A stretch of DNA of 56,646 bases from Lachnospiraceae bacterium (lineage in GTDB: Bacteria > Bacillota > Clostridia > Lachnospirales > Lachnospiraceae): assembly GCA_014804265.1 (NCBI GenBank), contig JAAVAC010000047.1, forward strand, positions 1 through 56,646, read 5' to 3'. Positions 33,688 to 43,330 of the stretch are shown one piece after another; the stretch's first letter is position 1, and each line of letters starts with the position of its first letter. The translations under genes were made by a program, and so were the position numbers. The notes under the pieces are model-generated. The model was given only the letters and a program-made list of their open reading frames with translations, searched no databases and had not been told where the DNA came from.

Positions 33688-34341
33688 TCAAGAGTCTTTT
33701 AGAAAGTGATGAAGAAAAGGGTGCAGGGAATTTTTTCCTTCAAAAAATAATCGTTCCGGATGCCACTGGAGGCCAAGGACAGGCAGATGCATGTGGGCTA
33801 TGGTTTCGGGAACATAATCCAGGCTGTATTGAAGAGTCGTAAGCCCCTGGCCCAAATGATCGATGCATTGGTGATGTGCACTGTTTACTTGCATTTTTCC
33901 GGGGAAAAATGGAAAGCCGAATCTGGAAGGAGCAGGGGATAAGGAATTAAAGAAAATAAGGTGATAGCTGTCTGCATCCTGATAAGAATGGATGGCTAAC
34001 TGGTCTGCATCCATATCCTGCAGGATATTCCCGCCAAAATAGACGTTAATAAGCTGCATCCCCTTACAGATTCCAAGAACGGGTTTGTCAGCATTTATAA
34101 ACATATCAAGAAGCTTGAATTGAGCACGATCCAATTCATAATCAAGATTCCGGGAGGCAGTATTGGTCTGATTGAAAAAGGATGGATGGATATCTCCACC
34201 ACCGGGAAGAATAAGCAGTTCATAGTCTTCAATAGAGGTTTCTGAAAGGGAAACAACGGGGATTGCTCCAAAAGAAGCAACGGCAGCTTCGTAATTTTTT
34301 GTAAATTCCGGTCTGCCTGGAATGAGAATTTTTTTTATCAT
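33688..34341 (-). CDS. Gamma-glutamyl-gamma-aminobutyrate hydrolase-like class I amidotransferase (peptidase C26)
   Basis: A 217-residue glutamine-amidotransferase-like hydrolase. The nucleophile cysteine lies in GICKGMQLINV, the oxyanion region in LPGGGDIHPSFF, and the His-Glu pair in LQWHPE. PuuD-like proteins free GABA from gamma-glutamyl-GABA; substrate here is not certain, and the protein is a little short (usual about 240). Start M in IMIKKILIPGRPEF is chosen because family members begin there; the ribosome site is weak. Divergent from the FliD-like gene. Confidence 0.8.
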   Translation of the reverse strand: MIKKILIPGRPEFTKNYEAAVASFGAIPVVSLSETSIEDYELLILPGGGDIHPSFFNQTNTASRNLDYELDRAQFKLLDMFINADKPVLGICKGMQLINVYFGGNILQDMDADQLAIHSYQDADSYHLIFFNSLSPAPSRFGFPFFPGKMQVNSAHHQCIDHLGQGLTTLQYSLDYVPETIAHMHLPVLGLQWHPERLFFEGKNSLHPFLHHFLKDS

Positions 34342-34449
34342 GATTTTTTGATCCTGGGTTGTTAAAATAATATATGGAAAAAGAAAGGAATTAGTACAAT
34401 ATTTTTTTAAGTCATGTAACAATTCATAGAGAAAAATTTTGGAAAAAAC

Positions 34450-34478
34450 TTGCATATAGAAGCCATTTCTGCTATGAT
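34450..34478 (+). promoter_or_regulatory. Promoter of the FliD-like gene
   Basis: TTGCAT at 34450-34455 and TATGAT at 34473-34478, spacer 17 bp, about 80 bases before the ATG. It lies inside the region divergent from the amidotransferase gene. Confidence 0.55.
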
Positions 34479-34560
34479 GAAAATGAAAATAAATGATAAT
34501 TTCTGGAGTGAAATAAAAAATAGGCACGGATGCCAAAAGTAAATCAAAGGAGTGAAGGGT

Positions 34561-35775
34561 ATGGGTATCAATATTTCATTAAACAGCGGTTATTCGTCTT
34601 TGTTTTCCGGTATGATGACTGGAAGCTCTACAGGAAGCGCTTCCATGTCTAATCTGTTAGCTGATTACACCAGTATTAAGAATGGCAGCTATGGAAAGCT
34701 TATGAAGAGTTATTATGGTTCAATGCAGAAGTCAAGTACAGCTTCGACCAGCACGAAAAACAGTTCAGGCAATATGCTTGAGAGAATTCTGGAAGAGAAG
34801 AAGAATCCGAAGGTTTCCAAAGATGTGCAGGAGGCAAATGAGAAGTTGGTAACAGGGCTTTCAACCATGAAGACTTCTGTTTCAGCATTACAGAATGACG
34901 CAACCTATACGGATACGAAAAATGGCCAGAGTGCAGCAGACAAGGTAGTCTCTGCAGTGAAAGCTTATGTGTCGGATTATAATAATGTTGTAAATGCGGC
35001 AAAAGGTTCCACATTGACCAGCAAAACGGCATATGTGGCAAATATGATGAGCAGTACGGCCAAGAATGCTGATAAGCTTTCGGAAATCGGTATTACAATC
35101 GATTCAAGAGGGACTCTTGAGATTAATGAGGCTAAGCTGAAGGCAGCAGATATCTCTAAAGTGCAGGAACTGTTTTCAGCCAAAGATATCATGAGCTATG
35201 GTTCGATGATTGCATCACGCATTCAATTTGCAGGTACTACGTCCGCTACAAATACCACTACGGACAGTACAGGGACAAATAACACGGTGGCTTCCGGTGC
35301 AGCTGGCCTCAAGGCAGACAGCAAAGCACTTGCATCTGATGAATTATTTGCAAAGATAAAGGACTCGAACGGTAATGAGACAGATAAATACGATATTGAC
35401 AAGATTTTTGCCACGGCAAAGAGCTTTGTAAGCAATTACAACAGTATGTTCGATAAAGCCGAATCCAGTTCAAATTCTGGAGTATTAGCAAACTTGTCTT
35501 ACATTAGGGAAAAAACGGCAAGCAGTGCGAATACACTTAAGCAATTTGGAATCAGTGTGGACGCGAAAGGCAGAATGAAGATTGATGAGGACACATTTAA
35601 AAAATCAGATATGTCCAAGGTACAGGAATTTTTCAAAGATTATGGTTCTTCTATTGCCACTAATGCATCTCTTGTAGATTATTATATGACTACGCAGGCG
35701 AATGCTGCCAATGGCTATACATCTGCCGGAGCATATAATGTACAGGGAAATTTGCGTTATGCTGACATCATATAA
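34561..35775 (+). CDS. Orphan FliD-C-like protein with an internal duplication
   Basis: A 404-residue Ser/Thr/Asn/Ala-rich protein with an N-terminal part (GINISLNSGYSSLFSGMM) without a signal peptide. Two related units follow: AVKAYVSDYNNVVNAA to EIGITIDSRGTLEINEAKLKAADISKVQELF, and ATAKSFVSNYNSMFDKA to QFGISVDAKGRMKIDEDTFKKSDMSKVQEFF. Each resembles the C-terminal D0/D1 part of the flagellar cap protein FliD (FVxxYN, GIxxDxxGxLxxDxxxL). A normal FliD has this once and has an N-terminal partner helix. No flagellar genes are near. AAGGAG lies nine bases before ATG 34561. Possible roles are a surface or filament-like protein. Confidence 0.65.
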   Translation: MGINISLNSGYSSLFSGMMTGSSTGSASMSNLLADYTSIKNGSYGKLMKSYYGSMQKSSTASTSTKNSSGNMLERILEEKKNPKVSKDVQEANEKLVTGLSTMKTSVSALQNDATYTDTKNGQSAADKVVSAVKAYVSDYNNVVNAAKGSTLTSKTAYVANMMSSTAKNADKLSEIGITIDSRGTLEINEAKLKAADISKVQELFSAKDIMSYGSMIASRIQFAGTTSATNTTTDSTGTNNTVASGAAGLKADSKALASDELFAKIKDSNGNETDKYDIDKIFATAKSFVSNYNSMFDKAESSSNSGVLANLSYIREKTASSANTLKQFGISVDAKGRMKIDEDTFKKSDMSKVQEFFKDYGSSIATNASLVDYYMTTQANAANGYTSAGAYNVQGNLRYADII

Positions 35776-35804
35776 TCTGTTTAAGGAAAGATAGGAATAT
35801 GCAG

Positions 35805-35850
35805 GATGCGAATCAACCAGAGTTTGAGCTGGGGATTCGCATCTTTTTTA
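35805..35850 (+). terminator. Terminator of the FliD-like gene
   Basis: GATGCGAATC at 35805 pairs perfectly with GATTCGCATC at 35834, followed by TTTTTT. From 35851 to 36057 I see no gene. Confidence 0.85.
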
Positions 35851-36057
35851 ATTCCAGATGACGAACAGTGTGCCATTGTTTCAGAACAAACTGCTGAACA
35901 ATGAGTTATATCTGTTCAAGTATGCGGTGCCACACCACGGTAGTCTTTATAAAAAAGTCTGTTGAAATGAACTGCCAGAAAAAGCGTACAAAATCACAGA
36001 GTACAGAATGGATGCACAAGAAGCATCACAAAAAATTTAAATACTAACATTTAGTCC

Positions 36058-36086
36058 TTGACAGAACATGAAAAAGAAGATAAAAT
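36058..36086 (+). promoter_or_regulatory. Promoter of tRNA-Leu(CAG)
   Basis: A consensus TTGACA at 36058-36063 and TAAAAT at 36081-36086, spacer 17 bp, 11 bases before the tRNA. Confidence 0.75.
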
Positions 36087-36097
36087 ATTTCTTGCAT

Positions 36098-36181
36098 GCA
36101 GGAATGGCGGAATTGGCAGACGCGCACGGTTCAGGTCCGTGTGGTAGCAATACCATGAGGGTTCAAGTCCCTTTTCCTGCA
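36098..36181 (+). tRNA. tRNA-Leu (anticodon CAG)
   Basis: The acceptor stem GCAGGAA pairs with TTCCTGC, discriminator A. The anticodon loop is TTCAGGT with CAG, a long variable arm (GTGGTAGCAATACC) marks a class II tRNA, and the T-loop GGTTCAAGTCC is present. Confidence 0.93.
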
Positions 36182-36290
36182 TCATTTTATGCCGCAAATT
36201 AAGAAGGTTTGAGCACGGCATCTTGAAAAAGTAAACAAATGTGCAAACAAACTATAAAACAGGTATATGAATAAGCTGTTATGATTAGGA

Positions 36291-36333
36291 AAAATACACC
36301 GAGGTTTTCTTGAGGAAATCCGGTGTATTTTTT
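36291..36333 (+). terminator. Terminator after tRNA-Leu(CAG)
   Basis: AATACACCG at about 36293 pairs with CGGTGTATT at 36321 and runs into TTTTTT. It closes the first tRNA-Leu unit before the promoter of the second. Confidence 0.75.
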
Positions 36334-36412
36334 GTGTCAAAGGGGAATAAAATAAAAGACTTGTCCATATACTAAATATCTTTAAAATTGTATAATTTTC
36401 ATAAAAACCATA

Positions 36413-36440
36413 TTGACAATTCAAGTTTTTGTGGTATACT
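36413..36440 (+). promoter_or_regulatory. Promoter of tRNA-Leu(TAA)
   Basis: TTGACA at 36413-36418 and TATACT at 36435-36440, spacer 16 bp, about 46 bases before the tRNA. Confidence 0.7.
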
Positions 36441-36486
36441 AGTCCTTGTCGCAAACGTAAAAGTTATCAAAACGGATTCGACATCA

Positions 36487-36570
36487 GCGGGAGTGCTGGA
36501 ATTGGCAGACAGGCAAGACTAAGGATCTTGTGTCTGTATAGACGTGTGGGTTCAAGTCCCATCTCCCGCA
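36487..36570 (+). tRNA. tRNA-Leu (anticodon TAA)
   Basis: The acceptor stem GCGGGAG pairs with CTCCCGC, discriminator A. The anticodon stem CAAGA/TCTTG encloses loop CTAAGGA with TAA. A long variable arm and the T-loop GGTTCAAGTCC follow. CCA is not encoded. Confidence 0.93.
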
Positions 36571-36571
36571 T

Positions 36572-36606
36572 AAACTCTCAGGAAAGATTTTTCTTGGGAG
36601 TTTTTT
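36572..36606 (+). terminator. Terminator after tRNA-Leu(TAA)
   Basis: AAACTCTCAGGAAAG pairs with CTTGGGAGTTT with one mismatch and one bulge, and ends in TTTTTT. Confidence 0.65.
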
Positions 36607-36689
36607 GTACCCTTAGTGTGGTAAGAAATGGATACATACAGATAAAGATTGCGGAACCGGAAAAGAAATGAAAGAGCGGAGGAATAAAG

Positions 36690-37304
36690 ATGAAGAGGAA
36701 ATTCGTGATTACAGCAATGCTCGCTCTTGCACTGTTCTGTCTGGCTTCCTGTGGGGAAAAAGAGCAGGAACAGGGCATGAGGGAAGAGGACATTCAGTCA
36801 TCAGAAGCTGGCGCACAGCCTGATGAGAAGGAAAAAGAGGAAGAAAACAATACCGTAGAACATGATAATATGAAAGAACAGATACCGGATAAAGAGGATA
36901 AAAAGGTTCTCATCTATTATGGAAATGATAATGCCGACGGCCTTATTTATAAGGAGGCTGCCTTAAGTGAATTGTCAGCAGAGGCATTGGTTGGCGAGCT
37001 GGCAAAGGTAAATATCGTGTCCCTGGATACAAAAGTAAGAACCGTGTTCATAGATGAAAAGGATGCAAAACTGCTGCATCTGGACATGTCAAAAGAATTT
37101 GGGGAATATGTATCCATGATGGGAACTGCTGGCGAATATATCGTAATAGGTGGGCTGGCAGATACTTTTTTGGATGCCTACGATTGTGAACGGGTAAAAA
37201 TTACAGTGGAAGGAAAGACTTTGGAAACAGGGCATACGGCTTATGAGGGAGAACTGCAGTTTTTTGAAGTGCAAAATACGAAAAGAGTAGAGAACGGAAA
37301 ATGA
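36690..37304 (+). CDS. GerMN-domain lipoprotein
   Basis: A 204-residue lipoprotein: signal KRKFVITAMLALALFCLASC with the lipobox cysteine at about 21, an acidic linker of 45 residues rich in Glu, then a GerMN (germane) domain of about 130 residues: KVLIYYGNDNADGLIYKEA, TVFIDEKDAKLLHLDMSKEF and the end ITVEGKTLETGHT. GerM-type proteins act in sporulation envelope assembly; the domain alone does not fix the role. Followed by a terminator. Confidence 0.8.
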   Translation: MKRKFVITAMLALALFCLASCGEKEQEQGMREEDIQSSEAGAQPDEKEKEEENNTVEHDNMKEQIPDKEDKKVLIYYGNDNADGLIYKEAALSELSAEALVGELAKVNIVSLDTKVRTVFIDEKDAKLLHLDMSKEFGEYVSMMGTAGEYIVIGGLADTFLDAYDCERVKITVEGKTLETGHTAYEGELQFFEVQNTKRVENGK

Positions 37305-37387
37305 CGATGCAGCCATAGCATGTTTGGGAAAAAATACAATGTTTTTATGGAAAAATATTGCATAATATGTCAAAAAGTGGGTAGAAT

Positions 37388-37422
37388 AAACAGACTCTGA
37401 AGAGATTTAGAGTCTGTTTTTT
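37388..37422 (+). terminator. Terminator after the GerMN gene
   Basis: AAACAGACTCT pairs with AGAGTCTGTTT around a short loop, followed by more T residues. Confidence 0.85.
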
Positions 37423-37448
37423 ACATCATGGGATGGGAGTGGTTTTAT

Positions 37449-37835
37449 ATGAAGTATGTAAAACAGTTTATGATCATTATGGGAGTCTGCTTTTTGGGAG
37501 AATTATTGTACAGTCTGCTGCCGTTTCCTGTGCCGGCAAGCATATACGGACTGTTGCTTTTGTTCCTGCTATTGATGACGGGATTATTGAAGTTAGAGCA
37601 GATAGAAGAAACCGCAGAATTTTTTCTGGCTGTCATGCCCCTTTTATTTCTTTCGCCCAGTGTCAGCCTGATTACAGTAATGGATAAAGTAAAGGGAGCC
37701 TTTCTGCCGATTGTAGGGACTATTGTGCTTTCCACTATAGTGACTACCGGAGTGACAGGGATTGTGACTCAGGCCGTTATGAAGATATTTGCAAAAAGGA
37801 AAAAGTCTTATGACAAAGGAGGTATGTCGCAATGA
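37449..37835 (+). CDS. lrgA: LrgA/CidA-family holin-like protein
   Basis: A 128-residue membrane protein with four hydrophobic segments, beginning KYVKQFMIIMGVCFLGELLYSLLPFPVPASIYG, the standard LrgA/CidA pattern. Together with LrgB it forms a system tied to murein hydrolase control, pyruvate or glycolate transport and overflow metabolism in various bacteria. The ATG at 37449 fits the family start; a frame from 37428 would begin inside the terminator region. It overlaps lrgB by four bases. Confidence 0.85.
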   Translation: MKYVKQFMIIMGVCFLGELLYSLLPFPVPASIYGLLLLFLLLMTGLLKLEQIEETAEFFLAVMPLLFLSPSVSLITVMDKVKGAFLPIVGTIVLSTIVTTGVTGIVTQAVMKIFAKRKKSYDKGGMSQ

Positions 37836-38527
37836 ATGAATTATTGGCACAGTGGACGTATTTTGGAATGGTCCTTGGTCTGGGCTGCTACTTTTTTGCC
37901 TTGTGGCTTCAGAAAAAATGTAAGCTGCCCGTTTTAAATCCCCTTTTGATTTCCACAGTCATCATTATTTTATTTTTATGGATATTTCATGTGGATTATG
38001 AAACCTTTGATCAGGGAGCGAAATACATTACGTACTTTCTGACTCCGGCTACGGTCTGTCTGGCCGTTCCTTTATACAGGCAGTTTCAGGTGTTGCGAAA
38101 AAATATGCCTGCGATTCTTGCCGGAGTGCTGGCAGGCTGTCTTGCCCATGGTCTGGTGATTGGGGGAATGGCAGCTTTATGTAATATGGAACCGGTGTTG
38201 ATGGTTTCCCTGCTTCCAAAGTCGATAACTACCGCAATTGCCCTGGGAGCCTGCGAGGAATTAGGAGGGATTACCGGAATTACCATTGTAGGAACACTTG
38301 TGGCGGGATTGATGGGAGCAATACTGGGACCGGCTCTGCTAAAATGGTTTCGGATAAAGGAACCAGTTGCACAAGGATTATGTATAGGGACCGCATCCCA
38401 TGCCATTGGTACTTCCAAAATGGTTGAGGCCGGGGAAGTGCAGGGAGCCATGAGTTCTCTTGCCATTGTAGTATGTGGACTGATGACCGTAGTGCTTGCC
38501 CCTTTTTTTGCATCCATTTTCGGATGA
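37832..38527 (+). CDS. lrgB: LrgB-family membrane protein
   Basis: A 231-residue membrane protein with six or more hydrophobic segments, PVLNPLLISTVIII and LPKSITTAIALGACEELGGI (the conserved KSVTTP-like core) followed by GTASHAIGTSKMVE. It is the partner of LrgA. Overlap of start and stop codons (ATGA) indicates coupled translation. No regulator of the LytSR type is adjacent. Confidence 0.88.
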   Translation: MNELLAQWTYFGMVLGLGCYFFALWLQKKCKLPVLNPLLISTVIIILFLWIFHVDYETFDQGAKYITYFLTPATVCLAVPLYRQFQVLRKNMPAILAGVLAGCLAHGLVIGGMAALCNMEPVLMVSLLPKSITTAIALGACEELGGITGITIVGTLVAGLMGAILGPALLKWFRIKEPVAQGLCIGTASHAIGTSKMVEAGEVQGAMSSLAIVVCGLMTVVLAPFFASIFG

Positions 38528-38639
38528 AAGCTATTTTCAACGAATATGAGAAAAAAATTTAAAAATAAAAAAGGAATTATCGATTTTTTAGCGAATATAT
38601 AAAAAGACGCAAGGAAAAACAGCATATAGAGGAAATGCC

Positions 38640-39647
38640 ATGACGATTAGAGAACAATTGGAAGAAAGAGAAAGTGAATATCTAAGCCCTTATGCATGTT
38701 TAAGCCGGAATTCTAAGGGAAGGCTCCGGGAAGAGGAACAATGTGATATCCGTCCAGTCTTTCAAAGAGACAGGGACCGGATTCTCCACAGCAAGTCTTT
38801 TCGGCGGTTAAAGGATAAGACACAGGTATTTTTGGCACCGGATGGAGACCATTACCGTACAAGGCTTACCCATACGCTGGAGGTTTCCCAAAATGCCAGA
38901 ACGATTGCAAAGGCACTTTTATTAAATGAGGATCTGGTAGAAGCAATCGCACTGGGGCATGACCTGGGGCACACCCCTTTTGGACATGCAGGCGAGAGGG
39001 CTTTAAATAAGATATGTCCCCTTGGCTTCGTACATAGTGAACAAAGTGTCCGGACAGTAGACGTGCTTGAAAAGGATGGTATGGGGCTGAATCTGACTGT
39101 TGAAGTAAGAGACGGCATAAAAAACCATCAGACGGCCGATGTTCCGGCTACCCTGGAAGGGAAAATCGTAAGGCTTTCCGACAAGATTGCTTACATTCAT
39201 CATGATATGGATGATGCGATCCGTGCCAATTTATTAAAGGATGCAGATGTACCCTGGTCTATCGGAAAGGTAATTGGCTATACTACCAGAGAGAGGCTGG
39301 ATCATTTTATACATGATATTGTAGTGAACAGCAGAGGGAAAAATGACATTGTCATGTCAGAACCGGTAGCACAGGCAATGAAGGATATCAGAGCCTTTAT
39401 GTTTGAACACGTGTACCAGAATCCGGTTGAAAAAAGTGAGGAGGGCAAGGCCGAGATGCTGATAGAAGCGCTTTACACATACTATCTGAAGCATTTAGAG
39501 CTGCTGCCAAAGGAACTGCTCCAGATTATGGAGCGGGACAATACTCCGGCAGAAAAGATTGTATGCGACCATATAGCAGGCATGACGGACCGGTTTGCCA
39601 TTGCCAAGTATGAAGAAATCTTTGTTCCGAGAACCTGGCATGGTTGA
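38640..39647 (+). CDS. dgt: dGTP triphosphohydrolase-like HD protein
   Basis: A 335-residue HD-domain enzyme that removes triphosphate from dNTPs. It has RLTHTLEVSQNARTIAKAL (first His), ALGHDLGHTPFGHAGE (H-D pair) and SDKIAYIHHDMDDA (last Asp). It starts TIREQLEERESEYLSPYA, as in clostridial dgt genes that lie directly before dnaG. The next gene begins 24 bp later. It is the shorter, type 2-like form. Confidence 0.92.
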   Translation: MTIREQLEERESEYLSPYACLSRNSKGRLREEEQCDIRPVFQRDRDRILHSKSFRRLKDKTQVFLAPDGDHYRTRLTHTLEVSQNARTIAKALLLNEDLVEAIALGHDLGHTPFGHAGERALNKICPLGFVHSEQSVRTVDVLEKDGMGLNLTVEVRDGIKNHQTADVPATLEGKIVRLSDKIAYIHHDMDDAIRANLLKDADVPWSIGKVIGYTTRERLDHFIHDIVVNSRGKNDIVMSEPVAQAMKDIRAFMFEHVYQNPVEKSEEGKAEMLIEALYTYYLKHLELLPKELLQIMERDNTPAEKIVCDHIAGMTDRFAIAKYEEIFVPRTWHG

Positions 39648-39671
39648 TGAGAAAAGGGAGCAGCAAAAGGC

Positions 39672-41444
39672 ATGTACTATCCAGAAGAGATATTAGAAGA
39701 AGTAAGGCAAAAAAATGATATCGTAGATGTGATTTCCGGTTATGTGCGTATGCAGAAAAAAGGAGCCAGTTATTTTGGACTGTGCCCTTTTCATAATGAA
39801 AAAACCTCTTCTTTTTCCGTATCGCCTCATAAGCAGATGTATTATTGCTTTGGCTGCGGTGCAGGTGGAAATGTATTTACCTTTATCATGAATTATGAAA
39901 ATTATACGTTTCCGGAAGCGGTGAAGATGTTAGCGGACAGGGCAGGAGTGCCGCTGCCGGAGCTTGAATATAACGAAGAGATGAAAAAGAAGGAAAGCAG
40001 GCGGACCACTCTTTTGGAAATTAATAAAGAGGCGGCAAAATACTTTTTTTATCAGCTTCAAGGCAGGCATGGACAGGCTGGTTATGAATATCTGAAAAAC
40101 AGGAAGCTTGGCGAAGAAACGATTAAGGGCTTCGGGCTTGGGTATGCCAATAAGACCAGCAATGATTTGTACTTGTACTTAAAGAAGAAGGGCTATCAGG
40201 ATGAACTGTTAAAGGCAGCAGGACTTGTAAGCTACAGCGAGAAGATTGGAATGTGCGATAAGTTCTGGAATCGGGTCATGTTTCCCATTCAGGATATCAA
40301 CCACCGGGTCATAGGCTTTGGGGGAAGGGTCATGGGAGAAGGAGAGCCGAAATATTTAAACTCTCCGGAAACGGAGGTCTTTGATAAAAGCCGGAACCTA
40401 TATGGGTTAAATTTTGCCCGCACATCCCGAAAGGGAAATATGATCTTGTGCGAAGGATATATGGATGTGATCGCATTGCATCAGGCAGGCTTCCATCAGG
40501 CCGTAGCTTCCCTTGGAACCGCCTTTACAAGCGGGCAGGCCAATCTGTTAAGACGTTACACGGAGCAGGTGCTTTTATCTTATGACAGTGATGGGGCAGG
40601 AACGAAGGCAGCGCTGCGGGCTATTGGCATTTTAAGAGAAGTGGGGCTGACGGGAAAGGTCATTAACTTAGAGCCTTATAAGGATCCGGATGAGTTCATC
40701 AAAGGCCGTGGAAAGGAAGCCTTTGAAAAGCGCATAGAGGAGGCGGAAAACAGCTTCTTTTTTGAACTGCGCATCCTGCAAAGGGATTTTGACCTGAAAG
40801 ATCCGGAAGGGAAGACGAAGTTTCATAATGAGATTGCAAAGAGGCTTTGCAATTTCACAGAAGAAGTGGAACGGGAAAATTATATAGAAGCAGTGGCGGA
40901 ACGATATCACATAGGGTTTGAAAATCTGAGGAAGCTGGTCTATTCCTATGCGGCAAGGACGGGACTGGTAAGGGAGCCGGTAAAACCTAAATCCGGAATA
41001 CAGAGCAAAGAACGAAAAGAGGATTCCGGGATCAAGGCCCAGAAGGTACTGTTTACCTGGCTGATCGAGGAGCCGAAGGCATATCCCATTGTTAAGAAAT
41101 ATATCGTAACCAGCGATTTTACCCATGAGCTTTATGTAAAGGTGGCAGAGAAGCTTTTTTCACAGTTAGAGGAAGGAGCTATGAATCCGGCAGGGATTAT
41201 CAGCATGTTTACCGATGAAGAAGAACAGAGGGAAGTGGCGGATCTCTTTAATACGAAGCTTGAGGCATTGGAAACGAAGCAGGAAAAAGAAAAAGCATTC
41301 CGGGATATTATCATAAGGGTGAAAGAGTGCAGTTATGAATACCATACGGAAAGAATGGGAAGAGATGTAACGGCTCTGGACAAGGTAATTGCGGGAAAGA
41401 AGGCATTGGAAGAACTGAAAAAAGCGCATATTTATTTGGAATAA
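39672..41444 (+). CDS. dnaG: DNA primase
   Basis: A 590-residue primase that makes the RNA primers for replication. The N-terminal zinc finger is [11 protein letters not shown] and [10 protein letters not shown] (C-x2-H, C-x2-C). The catalytic core has [18 protein letters not shown], the Toprim glutamate in [12 protein letters not shown] and acidic [14 protein letters not shown]. The C-terminal 130 residues, which bind the DnaB helicase, are less conserved. Part of the dgt-dnaG-rpoD macromolecular synthesis unit. Confidence 0.97.
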   Translation: MYYPEEILEEVRQKNDIVDVISGYVRMQKKGASYFGLCPFHNEKTSSFSVSPHKQMYYCFGCGAGGNVFTFIMNYENYTFPEAVKMLADRAGVPLPELEYNEEMKKKESRRTTLLEINKEAAKYFFYQLQGRHGQAGYEYLKNRKLGEETIKGFGLGYANKTSNDLYLYLKKKGYQDELLKAAGLVSYSEKIGMCDKFWNRVMFPIQDINHRVIGFGGRVMGEGEPKYLNSPETEVFDKSRNLYGLNFARTSRKGNMILCEGYMDVIALHQAGFHQAVASLGTAFTSGQANLLRRYTEQVLLSYDSDGAGTKAALRAIGILREVGLTGKVINLEPYKDPDEFIKGRGKEAFEKRIEEAENSFFFELRILQRDFDLKDPEGKTKFHNEIAKRLCNFTEEVERENYIEAVAERYHIGFENLRKLVYSYAARTGLVREPVKPKSGIQSKERKEDSGIKAQKVLFTWLIEEPKAYPIVKKYIVTSDFTHELYVKVAEKLFSQLEEGAMNPAGIISMFTDEEEQREVADLFNTKLEALETKQEKEKAFRDIIIRVKECSYEYHTERMGRDVTALDKVIAGKKALEELKKAHIYLE

Positions 41445-41484
41445 GGTTAAAATAGGAACAGATTATGGAAGGAAGGACGACCAA

Positions 41485-42594
41485 ATGGACGAAAACACGT
41501 TAGCAAAGTTTGAAGAGAAAGTGAAAAATCTCTTAAGCCTTGCCAAAAAGAAAAAGAATGTTCTGGAATATCAGGAAATCAGCGGTTTTTTTGCGGATAT
41601 GCCATTGGAAGAGGAACAGTTCGATAAGATACTGGAAGCATTGGAGCAGGCAGGGGTGGATGTCCTGCGCATTACGGAGGGGGACGAGCCCGATGAAGAG
41701 ATCATCTTAGCGGAAGAGGATGAAGTGGATGTGGAGAACATTGATTTGTCTGTTCCAGATGGTGTCAGCATTGAGGATCCGGTTCGTATGTATTTAAAAG
41801 AAATCGGCAAGGTGCCGCTTTTAAGTGCGGAGGAAGAAATTGAACTGGCAAAGAAAATGGAAATGGGTGATGAAGAGGCAAAAAAACGATTAGCAGAAGC
41901 AAACCTACGTCTCGTTGTCAGCATTGCCAAGAGATATGTGGGCAGAGGAATGCTTTTTCTCGATTTGATTCAGGAAGGAAATCTGGGGCTTATTAAGGCA
42001 GTGGAAAAATTTGATTACAGGAAAGGGTATAAATTTTCTACTTATGCTACCTGGTGGATTCGCCAGGCTATTACAAGGGCCATTGCCGATCAGGCAAGAA
42101 CGATCCGTATCCCGGTTCATATGGTGGAAACCATCAATAAATTAATCAGGGTCAGCAGGCAGCTGCTTCAGGAATTGGGGCGGGAACCTACCCCGGAAGA
42201 AATTGCGGCAGAAATCAATATGCCGGAAGACAGGGTAAGGGAAATCTTGAAGATTTCCCAGGAGCCGGTGTCACTGGAAACACCTATTGGGGAGGAAGAG
42301 GATTCCCATCTGGGCGATTTCATCCAGGATGACAATGTGCCGGTACCGGCCGATGCGGCTGCATTTACTTTGTTAAGGGAGCAGCTGGGAGAAGTGCTGG
42401 ATACATTGACAGAAAGAGAACAAAAGGTGTTGAAGCTCAGGTTCGGGCTGGATGATGGACGGGCAAGAACCCTGGAGGAAGTAGGGAAGGAGTTTAACGT
42501 TACCCGTGAACGTATCCGTCAGATTGAGGCAAAAGCTTTAAGAAAGCTTCGCCATCCAAGCAGAAGCAGGAAATTAAAGGATTATTTGGACTGA
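41485..42594 (+). CDS. rpoD: Housekeeping RNA polymerase sigma factor (SigA/RpoD)
   Basis: A 369-residue primary sigma factor. Region 1.2 is [21 protein letters not shown], regions 2.1-2.4 include [18 protein letters not shown] and [23 protein letters not shown], and region 4.2 is [29 protein letters not shown]. The shortened region 1.1 is usual for Firmicutes. It lies 40 bp after dnaG. Confidence 0.98.
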   Translation: MDENTLAKFEEKVKNLLSLAKKKKNVLEYQEISGFFADMPLEEEQFDKILEALEQAGVDVLRITEGDEPDEEIILAEEDEVDVENIDLSVPDGVSIEDPVRMYLKEIGKVPLLSAEEEIELAKKMEMGDEEAKKRLAEANLRLVVSIAKRYVGRGMLFLDLIQEGNLGLIKAVEKFDYRKGYKFSTYATWWIRQAITRAIADQARTIRIPVHMVETINKLIRVSRQLLQELGREPTPEEIAAEINMPEDRVREILKISQEPVSLETPIGEEEDSHLGDFIQDDNVPVPADAAAFTLLREQLGEVLDTLTEREQKVLKLRFGLDDGRARTLEEVGKEFNVTRERIRQIEAKALRKLRHPSRSRKLKDYLD

Positions 42595-42607
42595 CAGGCG
42601 GGAAGAT

Positions 42608-43318
42608 ATGGAATTATCAAAACGTTTAAGGGCAATCGTGGATCTGGTGGAAGAAGGAGATCGGCCGGCAGACATTGGCTGTGATCACGGATATGTTTCT
42701 ATCTGTCTGATCAAAGAGCATAAGTGCAGCACGGTTATCGCCATGGATATCAATCAAGGTCCCCTGCTCCATGCAAGAGAACATATTGAACGAGAAGGAC
42801 TGGGTCCTTACATAGAAACCAGATTGTCAGATGGAGCAGCAGCACTGGAAGATGAAGAAGCAGATACCCTGATCTGCGCAGGCATGGGCGGCAGGCTGAC
42901 TATTCATATTCTTGAGGATGCCATAAAACGGCTTCCTGCCATCAAAGCATTGATTTTACAGCCCCAGTCGGAAATATGGCTTGTGCGCCGATTCCTTTTG
43001 CAGAATCATTTTTCAATCGTAAAGGAAGATATGATTTTAGAGGATGGAAAGTATTATCCCATGCTGCGGGCGGAAAAAACGGCAGAAGCAATCTGCAGTA
43101 TATATACCCGGAAGGAAGAATGGTATGGTCCCCTTCTGCTGAAGGAAAAGCATCCGGTGCTTCTTCAATATTTACAGAAGGAAAAGAAAACAGCAGAGCA
43201 GACGATTGAAAAGCTGGCACTGGAAAACAGCGGAGGAGATCTAATAAAAAGACAGGAGCGGAAAAAAGAACTTCTGGAAAAGCTTCGGTGTATTGAGGAA
43301 TGTCTGGAAGGGTTTTAA
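42608..43318 (+). CDS. trmK: tRNA (adenine(22)-N(1))-methyltransferase
   Basis: A 236-residue SAM-dependent methyltransferase that methylates A22 in the D-stem of some tRNAs. It starts LSKRLRAIVDLVEEGDRPADIGCDHGYVSI (SAM motif I, D-I-G-C-D-H-G), then LICAGMGGRL and LQPQSE. It has the C-terminal coiled-coil (KKTAEQTIEKLALE). Its place after rpoD and before the Nif3 gene is the usual one. Confidence 0.93.
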   Translation: MELSKRLRAIVDLVEEGDRPADIGCDHGYVSICLIKEHKCSTVIAMDINQGPLLHAREHIEREGLGPYIETRLSDGAAALEDEEADTLICAGMGGRLTIHILEDAIKRLPAIKALILQPQSEIWLVRRFLLQNHFSIVKEDMILEDGKYYPMLRAEKTAEAICSIYTRKEEWYGPLLLKEKHPVLLQYLQKEKKTAEQTIEKLALENSGGDLIKRQERKKELLEKLRCIEECLEGF

Positions 43319-43330
43319 GGAGGTATTCAT

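Noticed and set aside
38086-38625. 179-codon - strand frame over lrgB
   Set aside because: Antisense to a clear membrane protein gene and without a ribosome site.
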